A stretch of DNA of 64,000 nt from Osedax fenrisi (GCA_964019155.1 OZ025244.1:1217735-1281734), one strand, 5' to 3'. Positions 13,257-22,112 are shown, counted from the stretch's first letter. Program-made: numbers and translations. The notes: generated by a model not told the origin, from the letters alone.

Positions 13257-13551
13257 ATATATATAATAACAGTTTAATAAGAACATTTTGTCATCGTTTA
13301 TTTAAATACGGCTTTATGACTTTATAGAACTTAAAATGTTTACAAATTATAATATATATTATATTTACGAAAATAAACAAATATTGATATTACAATTATT
13401 CAAATATTACGTAATTTCAATTGAGGCAATACACACGTTCCACTAATGAATATTACGTAAATCGATCACGTGACTCCCTGTAGGTGTTCTAGGAACCGTG
13501 GAGCTCGGGGCGCAGGCTGTTCTACTTCACCTGGACACCTGGTGGTTCACG
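5163..13551 (+). CDS. MATE-family multidrug/toxin efflux transporter, SLC47-like (partial gene, 7 exons found)
   Basis: Seven short exons, each bordered by AG and GT, join in matching phase and reproduce the central part of a MATE transporter: the segment from the loop before helix 5 to the start of helix 8. Landmarks are LVLFIPGAM, LCKYIQNQNIVIPN, LANGVNVFFHYYFLYVLNWG, a KETWNGWSK junction, the family signature CSEWWAFEIG, and VLGTVELGAQAV. In animals such proteins are about 500-600 residues and export organic cations in exchange for protons across the plasma membrane. About 175 residues are seen; the first helices and the last third were not found. Introns are 182, 275, 3851, 357, 300 and 2928 bp; the two long ones hold retrotransposons. 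No in-frame stop occurs in the joined exons, and order and phase are correct, so this is probably a living gene rather than a retrocopy. Missing ends leave decay possible. Confidence 0.85.
5375..5417 (+). CDS. MATE gene, exon b (YADEYLVLFIPGAM)
   Basis: The 43-nt exon follows the acceptor ACCATTACAG and is closed by the donor GTTAGT. It starts in phase 2 and ends in phase 0. The peptide matches the family segment Y-x-x-x-F-I-P-A-L-P at the start of transmembrane helix 5. Confidence 0.8.
5693..5737 (+). CDS. MATE gene, exon c (AFFMCTVLCKYIQNQ)
   Basis: A 45-nt, phase 0/0 exon lies between ATTGTCAG and GTAATT. It corresponds to the F-L-Y-M-L-x-x-K-Y-L-x-x-Q segment of animal MATE proteins and joins exon b and exon d without a gap. 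Confidence 0.85.
6451..7012. mobile_element. Short retroposon-like repeat with GCCCGGCGTTGCCCGG head
   Basis: The unit begins CTAGTTGGCTACGGCCCGG and ends GTCCAGCCGTTTTC...CTTTATATGTATAGA. The terminal word TTAACTT(C/T)CTTTATATGTATAGA is present both at 6455-6477, just before the unit, and at about 6989-7012, its end. Similar GCCCGGCGTTGCCCGG and CAGCCGTTTT blocks occur in widespread short repeats of invertebrate genomes. The flanking direct repeat suggests a head-to-tail dimer that lost most of one monomer. It lies in the MATE intron between exons c and d, and there is no ORF. Confidence 0.5.
7013..7567. other. AT-rich intronic DNA
   Basis: Nothing coding is visible between the short retroposon and the endonuclease fragment; it is intronic sequence of the MATE gene with scattered AT repeats. 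Confidence 0.6.
7568..7618 (+). pseudogene. Fragment of a LINE endonuclease N-terminus
   Basis: Sixteen codons ending in TAA read NIAIWNIRGTLGKFPN, the typical opening of an apurinic-like (EEP) endonuclease domain, where the first Asn and the N-x-R-G turn are conserved. It is on the + strand, opposite to RTE copy B 400 bp away, so it is a separate insertion remnant. Too short to assign to a clade. Confidence 0.5.
7985..9287 (-). pseudogene. RTE-like reverse transcriptase pseudogene (copy B)
   Basis: On the minus strand, 9287-8766 is open for 173 codons and carries RT core motifs: FIDFKKAFDSIHRGKM (motif A Asp), GVIQGDTLSPYLFI (motif B) and the start of the catalytic box. A stop at 8766 falls between LSD and DFADDIAL, so the catalytic FADD lies just beyond it. 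The remainder to 7985 continues through KKTKVMAFNTPES, KYFKYIGSYINSSEKY and a C-terminal RGRRRLNYVD...DRDIWRELT segment with several stops and frameshifts. The endonuclease half is absent (5' truncation near 9290). It lies antisense in the MATE intron between exons c and d, where it is presumably spliced out. Confidence 0.85.
9288..9588. other. AT-rich intron end upstream of MATE exon d
   Basis: No gene or element is recognisable; the last bases form the acceptor CTCTTTCACAG of exon d. Confidence 0.6.
9589..9686 (+). CDS. MATE gene, exon d (helix 5-6 region)
   Basis: The 98-nt exon begins after CTCTTTCACAG and ends at the strong donor GTTAGT. It reads NIVIPNVLISILANGVNV then FFHYYFLYVLNWGV, aligning over its full length with the Q-x-I-V-x-P ... 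A-N-x-V-N-x-x-x-N-Y-x-F-L segment of animal MATE proteins. It starts in phase 0 and ends in phase 2. A later donor (GTACTA at 9691) would break the phase with exon e, so 9686 is preferred. Confidence 0.9.
10044..10141 (+). CDS. MATE gene, exon e (helix 6 and following loop)
   Basis: The 98-nt exon follows ACCCGACAG and ends at GTTTAC. It reads (F)GSSLSMMISVMFMLFS then TLDYIMISKCYKETWN. The opening matches the conserved G-S-A-L-A motif and the end the A-T-W-G-G-W motif. Phase 2 in, phase 1 out, both agreeing with its neighbours. Confidence 0.9.
10442..10555 (+). CDS. MATE gene, exon f (GWS ... CSEWWAFEIG signature)
   Basis: This 114-nt phase 1/1 exon lies between GATGACAG and GTTACA. It carries GWSKRAFLDWNTF and the hallmark C-x-E-W-W-x-F/Y-E-x-G of eukaryotic MATE transporters (CSEWWAFEIGLFAAG). 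An in-frame TAA at 10417 lies upstream of the acceptor and therefore in the intron. Confidence 0.92.
10926..12248 (+). pseudogene. LINE reverse transcriptase, one nonsense codon
   Basis: The frame opens with PIALKKAKVIPLFKDGD and YRPISLVPQFSKLLEK, continues through IDLCKAFDTLDHDIL (motif A), CGIPQGSVLGPLLFVLYIND (motif B) and LFTDDTNL, the catalytic box with Thr instead of Ala. A TAG at 11562-11564 interrupts it where the related ORF at 25962-28787 has Trp, so a TGG to TAG change explains it. The C-terminal region (LGIIIDDKLDWK, SHLTYCCHIWG) follows in the same frame to 12248. No endonuclease domain is present. Related to, but clearly diverged from, the 941-aa LINE ORF in this window. Confidence 0.88.
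10926..13254 (+). mobile_element. 5'-truncated CR1/L2/jockey-like LINE with (ATT)n tail
   Basis: The insertion starts abruptly after a (TA)n run, already inside the reverse transcriptase, and ends in a (ATT)n tail at about 13218-13254. A 3' untranslated part of about 1 kb follows the ORF. It sits in the same orientation as the MATE gene, within the intron between exons f and g. 5' truncation and a 3' simple-repeat tail are the usual outcome of target-primed reverse transcription. Confidence 0.85.
13484..13551 (+). CDS. MATE gene, exon g (VLGTVELGAQAV, helix 7-8)
   Basis: The exon follows CTCCCTGTAG and completes the split Gly codon of exon f. It reads VLGTVELGAQAVLLHLDTWWFT, matching the I-L-G-x-V-E-L-G-A-Q-S segment that directly follows the exon f signature in MATE proteins. 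The donor is taken as GTTATA at 13552 (phase 0); GTGGTT at 13542 is an alternative. No following exon was found, so the gene's 3' part lies elsewhere or is lost. Confidence 0.85.
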
Positions 13552-13736
13552 GTTATATTACAAATATCACTTCACTTTTGATAAACATCTTACGTTGAAT
13601 TTATAAAGTTTATAAAGATACTGCTATCATACATGACGTAATATATGTAATCATATAACATGTAATTGATGTAAGATGTGTATAAGTAATAGTAAACATA
13701 AGCTAGCATACGATATCAGTATCTTTATGATATTAA

Positions 13737-13785
<49 letters not shown>

Positions 13786-14160
13786 TTAATGAATTAATTT
13801 ATTTAAAAAACACAGAATTTAGCGGGAGCCCTCACTGGTGCACCAGTATATGTATAAAGTAATGAACAAAAAAATAAACAAAATAAAAAACACAAAAAAT
13901 CGAATTGATTCCAAAAATTGTAGTTCAAACAAATAAGTTATAATATATAAAAATGTATTATACATAGTTTAGGTGATTTCTCAATTTAATTCAAAAACAA
14001 TAAGTTGAATGGATCTTGCGTAGATAATATGGTAAGATATTCCATATATGAGAAACAACGGAGGAGAAGGACATTATAAAATTAACTATCTGAGAGGATA
14101 TCCTTCAATGCCAATATCCTTAAGTACGTTCAATAAGTATATTGGCATTCCGTGTATCGA
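13786..14160 (-). mobile_element. Probable LINE 3' end
   Basis: Read on the minus strand this ends in a TTTTAAATAAATTAATTCATTAATTCA tail next to (TA)n, like the 3' end of the full-length LINE at 38.1 kb (AAATAAATTATCAATCAATC). A GC-richer block GTGCACCAGTGAGGGCTCCC precedes the tail. No conserved protein domain can be read, so the call is weak. Confidence 0.35.
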
Positions 14161-14220
14161 ATGCTATATATATATAGTTAATGGTATATAGTAGTGATGT
14201 AAATTTAGGAGATTTTTTAC

Positions 14221-14302
14221 TATCTCGAGATAATCAAATACTAAAATATACTGTCTCGAGATAATCAAATATTAAAATATACTGTCTCGAGATAATCAAA
14301 TA
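14221..14302. repeat. Three subterminal 31-bp tandem repeats of the hAT element
   Basis: The word CTGTCTCGAGATAATCAAAT plus an ATTAAAATATA spacer occurs three times immediately inside the left terminus. Subterminal repeats are transposase-binding sites in several hAT families; that role here is inferred. Confidence 0.7.
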
Positions 14303-14401
14303 CCTCGATGAAAATTTATACCGATAGCAATCACAAAGTATTAAAAAAATAAGAAACAAATGATTAAATTATAATACTATTTATTAATATAAAGATTTAT
14401 T

Positions 14402-14652
14402 AATATGTAAAAATTATTAATTTGTCAACTAATTGTGGCAATATACGGTTTAACCGATTCGTCAATATGCAGCTTGCAGAACTGAATACTCGCTCGGATG
14501 CAACTGAATTCCTCGGATACATAGGTATCGTTTTTCTAAGTTAGCCTAAGAAGGGATACGGGCATCATTTTCTTTATACCAACTCAATGGATTAGTATTG
14601 GGTCAAGTCACTGGCATTTTCATATATTTGTCAAACTCATCCTCCTCCTATG
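14402..14652 (-). pseudogene. hAT transposase C-terminal (dimerisation) domain remnant
   Basis: Minus-strand reading gives NPLSWYKENDARIPS then LEKRYLCI, and after a frameshift SVASERVFSSASCILTNR and LPQLVDKLIIF. This is the canonical order of the hAT C-terminal dimerisation domain: P-L-x-W-W, Y-L-C-I-P, S-x-x-S-E-R-x-F-S and the final L-I-F. Two in-frame stops (TGA, TAG) and the frameshift make it non-functional. The remainder of the transposase is missing, apparently replaced by the minisatellite. Confidence 0.85.
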
Positions 14653-14739
14653 ATAGAGTATACATCTTATATATCTTAGCTAACTATATAAATTATATAA
14701 ACTATATAAAATAGATAATTTTATGCCGATACAAGTAAT

Positions 14740-16436
14740 TATGATGATGAAATAAGTAATTATGAGGCTGTGATAGATAATTTGATGACGAGATAAGTAA
14801 TTATGATGACGAGATAGATAATTTGATGACGAGATAATTAATTATGAGGCTGAGATAAGTAATTATGATGACGAGATAGATAATTTGATGACGAGATAAG
14901 TAATTATGAGGCTGAGATAAGTAATTATGATGACGAGATAGATAATTTGATGACGAAATAAGTAATTATGAGGCTGAGATAAGTAATTATAATGACGAGA
15001 TAGATAATTTGATGACGAAATAAGTAATTATGAGGATGAGATAAGTAATTATGATGACGAGATAGATAATTTGATGACGAGATAAGTAATTATGGTGACG
15101 AGATAGATAATTTGATGACGAGATAAGTAATTATGAGGCTGAGATAAGTAATTATGATGACGAGATAAATAATTTGATGACGAGATGAGTAATTATGATG
15201 ACGAAATAAGTAATTATGATGACGAGATAGATAATTTGATGACGAGATAAGTAATTATGAGGCTGAGATAAGTAATTATGATGACGAGATAGATAATTTG
15301 ATGACGAGATAAGTAATTATGAGGCTGAGATAAGTAATTATGATGACGAGATAGATAATTTGATGACGAGATAAATAATTATGGTGACGAGATAGATAAT
15401 TTGATGATGAGATAAGTAATTATGAGGCTGAGATAAGTAATTATGATGACGAGATAGATAATTTGATGACGAGATGAGTAATTATGATGACGAAATAAGT
15501 AATTATGATGACGAAATAAGTAATTATGATGACGAGATAGATAATTTGATGACTAGATGAGTAATTATGAGGCTGAGATAAGTAATTATGATGACGAGAT
15601 AGATAATTTGATGACGAGATAAGTAATTATGAGGCTGAGATAAGTAATTATGATGACGAGATAGATAATTTGATGACGAGATAAGTAATTATGGTGACGA
15701 GATAGATAATTTGATGACGAGATAAGTAATTATGAGGCTGAGATAAGTAATTATGATGACGAGATAGATAATTTGATGACGAGATGAGTAATTATGATGA
15801 CGAAATAAGTAATTATGATGACGAGATAGATAATTTGATGACGAGATAAGTAATTATGAGGCTGAGATAAGTAATTATGATGACGAGATAGATAATTTGA
15901 TGACGAGATAAGTAATTATGAGGCTGAGATAAGTAATTATGATAACGAGATAGATAATTTGATGACGAAATAAGTAATTATGAGGCTGAGATAAGTAATT
16001 ATGATGACGAGATAAGTAATTATGAGGCTGAGATAAGTAATTATTATGACGAGATAGATAATTTGATGACGAGATAAGTAATTATGGTGACGAGATAGAT
16101 AATTTGATGACGAGATAAGTAATTATGAGGCTGAGATAAGTAATTATGATGACGAGATAGATAATTTGATGACGAGATGAGTAATTATGATGACGAAATA
16201 AGTAATTATGATGACGAGATAGATAATTTGATGACGAGATGAGTAATTATGAGGCTGAGATAAGTAATTATGATGACGAGATAGATAATTTGATGACGAG
16301 ATAAGTAATTATGATGACGAGATAAGTAATTATGAGGCAGAGATAGATAATTTGATGACGAGATGAGTAATTATGATGACGAGATAAGTAATAATTACTT
16401 ATGATGACGAGATAGATAATTTGATTATGAGATAAG
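14740..16436. repeat. Minisatellite of 20-21 bp subunits in about 62-bp higher-order units
   Basis: About 1.7 kb is built from variants of three subunits: GAGATAAGTAATTATGAGGCT, GAGATAAGTAATTATGATGAC and GAGATAGATAATTTGATGAC. They usually follow in that order, giving a higher-order unit of about 62 bp, with local variants such as GGTGAC and GATGAGTAAT substitutions. Stop codons (TAA) occur in each subunit, so it is not coding. It lies wholly within the hAT element. Confidence 0.95.
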
Positions 16437-17000
16437 TATAAAATATTTATATGATATGTATTTATAATTTAAGTTAACGTATTAAGTTGCCTTAATCAAG
16501 TACTAATTATAATAGTATAAGTTAAATTAAATTATAAATACACAATTATTATAATATTATTCTGATATTGTTCTGTATAATAAATATACCGTGATTTAAT
16601 TATATTTTATTATAAAATATTTTACTATATAATAATGTTACCGTAAGTTAACTATATTTTATTATTACATATTGTCTTATATAATACCTCATATAATAAT
16701 ATATATATATAATTATAATTTATGTAGTAATGTATATTTTCAAAATTAATGATATATAACAATATAATTGTAAAATAAAAATATTTATTTTTTAAATAAA
16801 TATTTGTTAGAAATTGTATTATTGGATATTTAAAAATAATTATTATGCTTTATTATAACTAATAAATTATATCACTAATACGTGTAATGTTACACCATCA
16901 GGAATATCATTCTGTTTTATGGAATTACATATAGCAGGCATTTTTGTATGACATATTATAAAATTGTATAGTTTGATATATAATATGATGAATTTTTAAA

Positions 17001-17085
17001 ATCGCCATTCCCTCTACGACAATCGCGCAACGTGTACGACGTACACTGTACGTTTCGCGTTTGTCGTACTTTTCTCTATGGCGAT
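17001..17085. repeat. Imperfect inverted repeat, arms of about 40 bp, GC-rich
   Basis: ATCGCCAT...CTACGACAA.CGCG pairs with CGCG.TTGTCGTA...ATGGCGAT around a centre near 17043. It is strikingly GC-rich for this region and lies inside the hAT element. It could be a small element of its own or a former hairpin of the hAT interior. Confidence 0.7.
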
Positions 17086-17202
17086 ATTAGTTGAATCACG
17101 GTCTATTCGTTTCTATGTCTAATATAGACATTTTCTATGATAGTAATCTGTGAGTATATTAAATTATCGTTCATTTGTTACAAATGAACTATAATAATTA
17201 TC

Positions 17203-17254
17203 GTATATTCGAATTATCATAATAATTATAATAATTATGATAATTCGAATATAC
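17203..17254. repeat. Long palindrome (arms of at least 21 bp)
   Basis: GTATATTCGAATTATCATAAT is followed within a few bases by its complement ATTATGATAATTCGAATATAC. It lies inside the hAT element. Confidence 0.85.
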
Positions 17255-17634
17255 AAAAATGTCACATTTTTGTGATATTATTTTATTTTGATTGTATTTA
17301 AATTAATGTTCATATTAATGAGTTAAGTTTTCTTTAATTAATAATATCTAATAAATATAATTTATAACAATAGCTTATAAAATATCTGAAATAATTAAAT
17401 GTGTGTGATAATAAATATGAACTTACCAGTGATTCCAAGATTAATTTGAAAGTTTAATTTTTAAATAAATTGTAAATAAACACCAATAATTATTAAAAAT
17501 CCAGAAAAGTTAATGTTATTGTAGCAGAATTCGGTAACTATGTCAATGATTTTGCGAAGCATTCCTTTTGAATATCTTTGCTATTATTAAATAAATTATC
17601 AAGATTTATTGCTTTTTAAAAGTATATTTTATAT

Positions 17635-17668
17635 TACCGGGTACCCGAAAAAAAACGGGTACCCGGTA
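17635..17668. repeat. Hairpin with 13-bp GC-rich arms and A8 loop
   Basis: TACCGGGTACCCG, eight adenines, then CGGGTACCCGGTA. A third CGGGTACCCGGTA-like block lies at about 17716-17730, near the right terminus of the hAT element, suggesting repeated subterminal sites. Confidence 0.85.
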
Positions 17669-17753
17669 TTTTATGGAAAATTGCAACCCTGTCTCATCAA
17701 ATACTAGATTCCGGGTCGGGTACCCGGTATTTGAACCCGTTTTTACATCACTA

Positions 17754-17912
17754 GTATATAGTATATAGTATATACTATATACACCTAATTTAATTATACT
17801 TTTATATTTTATATGTGAAATAATATATTATATAAATATTGATAAGAAATAAAATGCGATATGTACGATAATAATGTATAATAATAATAATAAATATTTA
17901 TTGTAATTCGAT

Positions 17913-17977
<65 letters not shown>

Positions 17978-18112
17978 TATATTATTTGATTAAACACATT
18001 AAAATCAAATAGGATACTTGTTTACGTAAGTAATAGGAAACTCGTATACTTTATGAATTAAATATTACGTAATTATGTATTATATAAATAGAACGTAAGT
18101 CAGCGATCATAG
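17754..18112. other. AT-rich spacer with (TA)n
   Basis: Holds the right hAT target duplication (17754-17761), a (TA)n run at about 17923-17972 and no coding sequence that I can recognise. Confidence 0.6.
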
Positions 18113-19070
18113 TATACCAGGATAATTCAGGGCGTGTGATGGAGGTTTTAGTGAATAAGGGGCGTGTTTATCGAGGGTGGATGAGAGAGAAGTATGTAGT
18201 TCAGTAGACGTGTAGGTTGGAAGGGAAGAAAGATCGCAGATAAAATAAGGAATGGGGAGGCTATGGAATTTGCATGAGATTCTGGTAGTGAGGGGTCTGG
18301 TGGGTTTGGGGTGACTAAGGATAAGGAATATGAGAAAGTGGTCGGAGAAGAGTGTTCCGATGGAATGGTCAGTGGCAATTTTATTAGTTTTGGGGGAAAA
18401 TATATGGTCTAAAGTGTTACCATGGACATGGGTGGGGGAGGTGACGTATTGTACAAGGTCGAATGAGGTGAGAAATGTATTTAAGGACTGGATAGTAGGT
18501 GGGTTGGGTATGTTGAAATCGCCTAGTATGATTGTATTAGAGGTGATAGTGGGTAGAAATAAGCTAAATTCATAAAGGAATAAATTGATGTTGGGAGAGG
18601 TAGGACGGTAGAAAAGGGAAATGTTGAATGTACGAGAGAAAGGTGATCTAATGGCGCAGCTGAGGGCTTCAGAGTGGGAGAACGAGTGATAGGAAATATT
18701 AAAGATAGTTAGAGAAGATTTGTAAAGTATTCCCGTTCCGCCACCGGGATGGGGAGAGTCGCGAGGGTTGTGAATGAAACATTAGGGGGAGTGTTAAGAG
18801 CAGCAATATGAGGAGAATCCAGAGGAGATAGCAATGTGATTAATACTATTTCGAGGTCATGGTCAATCATGAAGGAAATTACAGAAGGGATTTTATTGCG
18901 AAGAGAGCGTGCATTGATAATAGCAGCGTTGAGGGAAATAAGGTGGGGTGGAGGGTGGTTAATTGTGGGGAGGGGAGAAAGTATGATTTAAGGGAAGTCA
19001 GGGAAATGAGTGGGAGAGGGATGTGTTGGGTGAGTAGGAAATAAGGGGAGAGGTATAAGTAGGGGAGTTT
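18113..19070 (-). pseudogene. CR1-like LINE ORF2, endonuclease domain
   Basis: Translated on the minus strand with a few frame changes, this region gives an apurinic-like endonuclease: LNAAIINARSLRNKIP at the start, a GGGTG turn, SLFYRPTSPN, the catalytic TIILGDFNIPNP (Asp and Asn), SPTHVHGNTLDHIFS, and LFSDHFLI (final Asp-His pair). This order is that of the EEP domain of CR1/L2-group elements. The reverse transcriptase that should follow is missing: similarity stops near 18113. Compared with flanking DNA the region is markedly less AT-rich, in keeping with a recent or differently composed element. Frameshifts and stops make it a pseudogene. Confidence 0.8.
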
Positions 19071-19930
19071 AGGGTATCACAATATCGGGAGAGACACATG
19101 AAATTAAGGCGATGTGAAAATTGTTGGTGCCGCAGATCACGTAATTGAAGTTGGGGATGGGGTGTGAGGAGTTCAGGTGATTTAAGGTGGAGGTGCAGAC
19201 TTTACGATCAAGAAGTTGGGAATTGTTGAGGGGTTCACAGAACCTGACTTGAAAGGGTGAGTTTTTTAGGAGGTGGATATAGCGGATAACAGTTTTTCGG
19301 AATGATGATCAATATAGGTGATGGATAGGGGTTTTGGTAGTTTGGATGAGGAGTTGGGTGAGTGTGGGATACAGTGAGAGTGTATATGTGACTGGGAGTG
19401 GATATTGATGGAGGCAAAAAGCAAAGAAATGGTAGTAACAGTGGGAGAGTTGGGGGTGACAGGTGTATGGTTTGGGATGAAGGGTTGGGTGGTGGGGTGA
19501 GCAGTGAAGATGTAGAAAAAATAGGTTGTGAAGATAGGTGGGGTGCAGGTGCAGGGAAATTATTGTTATAGATGAGAGAGGTTTGGGAGATGCTATTGGA
19601 GAGTATCTTGGGACGATCTAGGGTCAGTTCTACAGTTGGTGCAAAACCAGTATAAATCAGAATTTTAGAAGGCAGTCATTTTATTAAGGGTATATTTGGG
19701 GAGTTTTTAACAGGATTGGCAAAGCCACTTACGGTAATGATCACATTCCGTGAGTGACGTGGCGATAATGTTACATGAGGAGCTTGTGAAGTCAGTGTGG
19801 GTGGAGTTAGTCATAATTGAGGGTAGAAGTAGTTTATTGGGAGTAAGTGGAGGTAAATGGTAATAAGTATTGGACTTAGCTTGATTATGGGTAATAAAGT
19901 TAAAATTAAATAAGTACAATTTTGTTAATT
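19071..19930 (-). pseudogene. CR1-like LINE ORF1 remnant with PHD-like zinc finger
   Basis: Upstream of the endonuclease on the same strand are segments CDHYRKWLCQSC and FYWFCTNCRTDPRSS, which look like the two halves of the PHD-like finger found in CR1-type ORF1 proteins. A long Pro/Ser/Thr-rich stretch follows. Several stops and frame changes are present. ORF1 would bind the element RNA and act as chaperone. Together with the 18113-19070 segment this is one 5' portion of an element, an unusual outcome because reverse transcription normally preserves the 3' end. Confidence 0.55.
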
Positions 19931-20261
19931 AAATGTTGTTGTTGTTGCGTTGTAGAGGATAGGCCTATCTATGTTCCTTATCATACGTCTATACATGTTC
20001 GCTATTATTCATTATTATAAGGATTCTTTAATAATAGTATAATGATTATTATAATCATTATTATTATAATAATATATAATAATGTATAAAAATTATATTC
20101 ATTATACATAAAATTAGTAAAAAATAGTAATTAAATATATGATACAAAATTTAGTATAAATTATAGTTTTATCAAAAAAGTGATCACAAATTAAATACAC
20201 ATTTTAAAAATGGATAAAAATATAATAATAATTTATTAAAAAATTATAAAATTACAAAGTA
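19931..20261. other. AT-rich spacer
   Basis: A (GTT)n-like run and a GATAGGCCTATC palindrome (about 19960-19971) are followed by AT-rich DNA; no gene seen. Confidence 0.6.
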
Positions 20262-20335
20262 AAGATTCGTACTCGTGCCCTCTCAATCTTTAGACTAACA
20301 CTCTATCCTCTGGACTATAAGTCTGGTTTTTTTAA
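20262..20335 (-). tRNA. tRNA-like sequence (tRNA-derived repeat or pseudogene)
   Basis: On the minus strand the sequence has an A-box-like TAGTCCAGAGGATAG, an anticodon-arm-like TTAGT...ATTGA pairing around CTAAAG, and a B-box-like GAGTACGAATC. These are the internal RNA polymerase III promoter elements of a tRNA. The acceptor stem does not pair well and the anticodon loop is one base short, so it is a tRNA pseudogene or SINE head rather than a working tRNA. Confidence 0.45.
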
Positions 20336-20480
20336 ATAATCTAATTAAATATATGATATACGTATATTGAAGTATTACGTGCTTCTCAATCTTTAGACTA
20401 ACACTCTATCCTCTAGACTATAAGTCTGGTTTTTTTAAATAAACTAATTAAATATATGATATACGTATATTGAAGTATTA
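20277..20480. repeat. Two tandem copies (about 104 bp) of the tRNA-like unit
   Basis: CTCAATCTTTAGACTAACAC through GATATACGTATATTGAAGTA occurs at about 20282-20377 and again at 20386-20480, nearly identical. The second copy lacks the B-box end of the tRNA-like part. Confidence 0.9.
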
Positions 20481-21747
20481 CATATATAATAATAAATATT
20501 ATAATAATAAATAATATTAATATTAATATAGTTATATTATATTTTATTAATATTTTATTTATATAATTGTATATTATATATATATTATAATAATATAGTT
20601 AATTTGTAAGTATTATATAGTATGTACTTATTAAATATAAATATATTTTGTAGTGCATCAACTAACATAATAAAATATAATAATTATATTTAATTTTAAA
20701 TTATATAAATTAAATTTATAATTAATATAATTCATTAAATAATTTTAAATTATATTATAATATTATAATGAATATTATAAATGAATTAATTTAAAAATTA
20801 AGTTTATTAGTTCAATATTATCATAATTTAATTATATATTATATATTCATAATTTATATCCACTGGATTATCCAGGCATATTTAATGTGTTAAATGTTAG
20901 GTTTCCTTTAAAATATATATGATATTTAATAAATAAATTAAAATTTATTTATTATAATAATAATAATATTAATAATCTTTATACATAAAAATAATAAAAT
21001 ATTATACATGATTAATTCTATAATTAAAACTTTTTTAAAGAGGCTATTTTATTTATCAAATATACTATTATCATGGATATTGCTATACATGTCCTTGCTA
21101 TTATATTAAATATAAATGTGGACAGTTATGTTTCTATATATATAGATATACCAAATCCGGCTTTGGGCTTTGGATATACCAGGGAGGTCTCCTTGGATAT
21201 ACTATATAAATGGGTTGCCAGTAATTTTATACAACTTATTAAAATAAATGTATTTCATATACAGTTCTTATATGAATATTTATATATAATACATTATTAA
21301 ATATTGATATAATAGATGGTATTATATATTCGTATAAGAAATGTATAATTATGAAATATATTAAATTTAATATGTCGTACGAAATTACCTCGTACGAGAT
21401 TGCCTCGTACGATATTACTGGTAACCTATAACTGGCGTCCTTTATGGTGGTATATATAAATGTTGGCTTTTATGGTGGTAATTATAATGTAATTATAGTG
21501 GGCCTTTAAATCTCAACAAATACATAGAGTACATGAATACAAATATAGAGGCCCAGCAAAAAACATATATCCTATGATAATGATTTAAAAAAAATAAAAT
21601 TGTAGTTTAACAATCAGCGTAATACCCTTGTTAACATATTAAAATGTTGTTAAAAAATATGCATTATTCAATATGGGCCTTTATATAAAATATATACAAA
21701 TATACACGGTGGGTCTTTTAGGTTGTAAATATCCCTCTATATATATA

Positions 21748-21798
<51 letters not shown>

Positions 21799-21987
21799 CT
21801 ATTGGTAGAGTATGTTCATTCAAACAATTTAATATTAATGGTGACAGAAATCCTGTTGTTTTTTCAAAATTATAGATAACTGTAGAATATATTATTATTT
21901 AATAAGGTAGAATTAATATAAATATAAATATAAATATAATTATATAAATAAATTATATTATTATATATAGTTATATTAATTAATTGA
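20481..21987. other. AT-rich non-coding DNA
   Basis: Includes short tandem CCTCGTACGA words at about 21390-21412, a GGATATAC-rich stretch near 21145-21205 and a (TA)n run at 21744-21790. No coding region is supported. Confidence 0.55.
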
Positions 21988-22112
21988 ATTCAATTAACCG
22001 ATTAATACTTCATTTGCATTAAATTTGTCATCTACGTATCTAATACAAATAAATTCTTGTTACTGACCAGAAATATCTTGCGTACCATCTCACATAACGC
22101 TATAGGGTCCAT
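21988..22112 (-). pseudogene. hAT transposase fragment of the TTF/DUF4371 type
   Basis: Minus-strand codons give SVM*DGTQDISGQ*QEF then ICIRYVDDKFNANEVLIG. This matches the catalytic-core opening of ZMYM/TTF-type hAT transposases, where D-G-T-x-D-I-S is the first acidic motif and I-C-x-R-Y-V-D follows. Two in-frame stops and loss of both flanks make it a scrap. It lies about 190 bp outside the left end of the hAT element at 22309. Confidence 0.7.

Larger units (their letters stand above)
14192..17753 (-). mobile_element. hAT element with 8-bp target-site duplication, carrying a large minisatellite
   Basis: The termini are TAGTGATGTAAA (left) and TTTTACATCACTA (right). They are flanked by the identical 8-mer GTATATAG at 14184-14191 and 17754-17761, the duplication length typical of hAT. 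Inside are a degraded transposase C-terminus on the minus strand (14402-14652), subterminal 31-bp repeats, a 1.7-kb minisatellite and several strong palindromes. The sequence around the duplication is itself TA-repeat-like, which slightly weakens the evidence, but the paired termini and the transposase remnant support the call. Presumably it can no longer make transposase. Confidence 0.85.

Noticed and set aside
14740..16436. CRISPR-like array
   Set aside because: Repeats are contiguous with no unique spacers and lie in a eukaryotic transposon; it is a minisatellite.
18330..19044. + strand ORFs of 81 and 61 aa
   Set aside because: Antisense to the CR1-like endonuclease, which has recognisable motifs on the minus strand.
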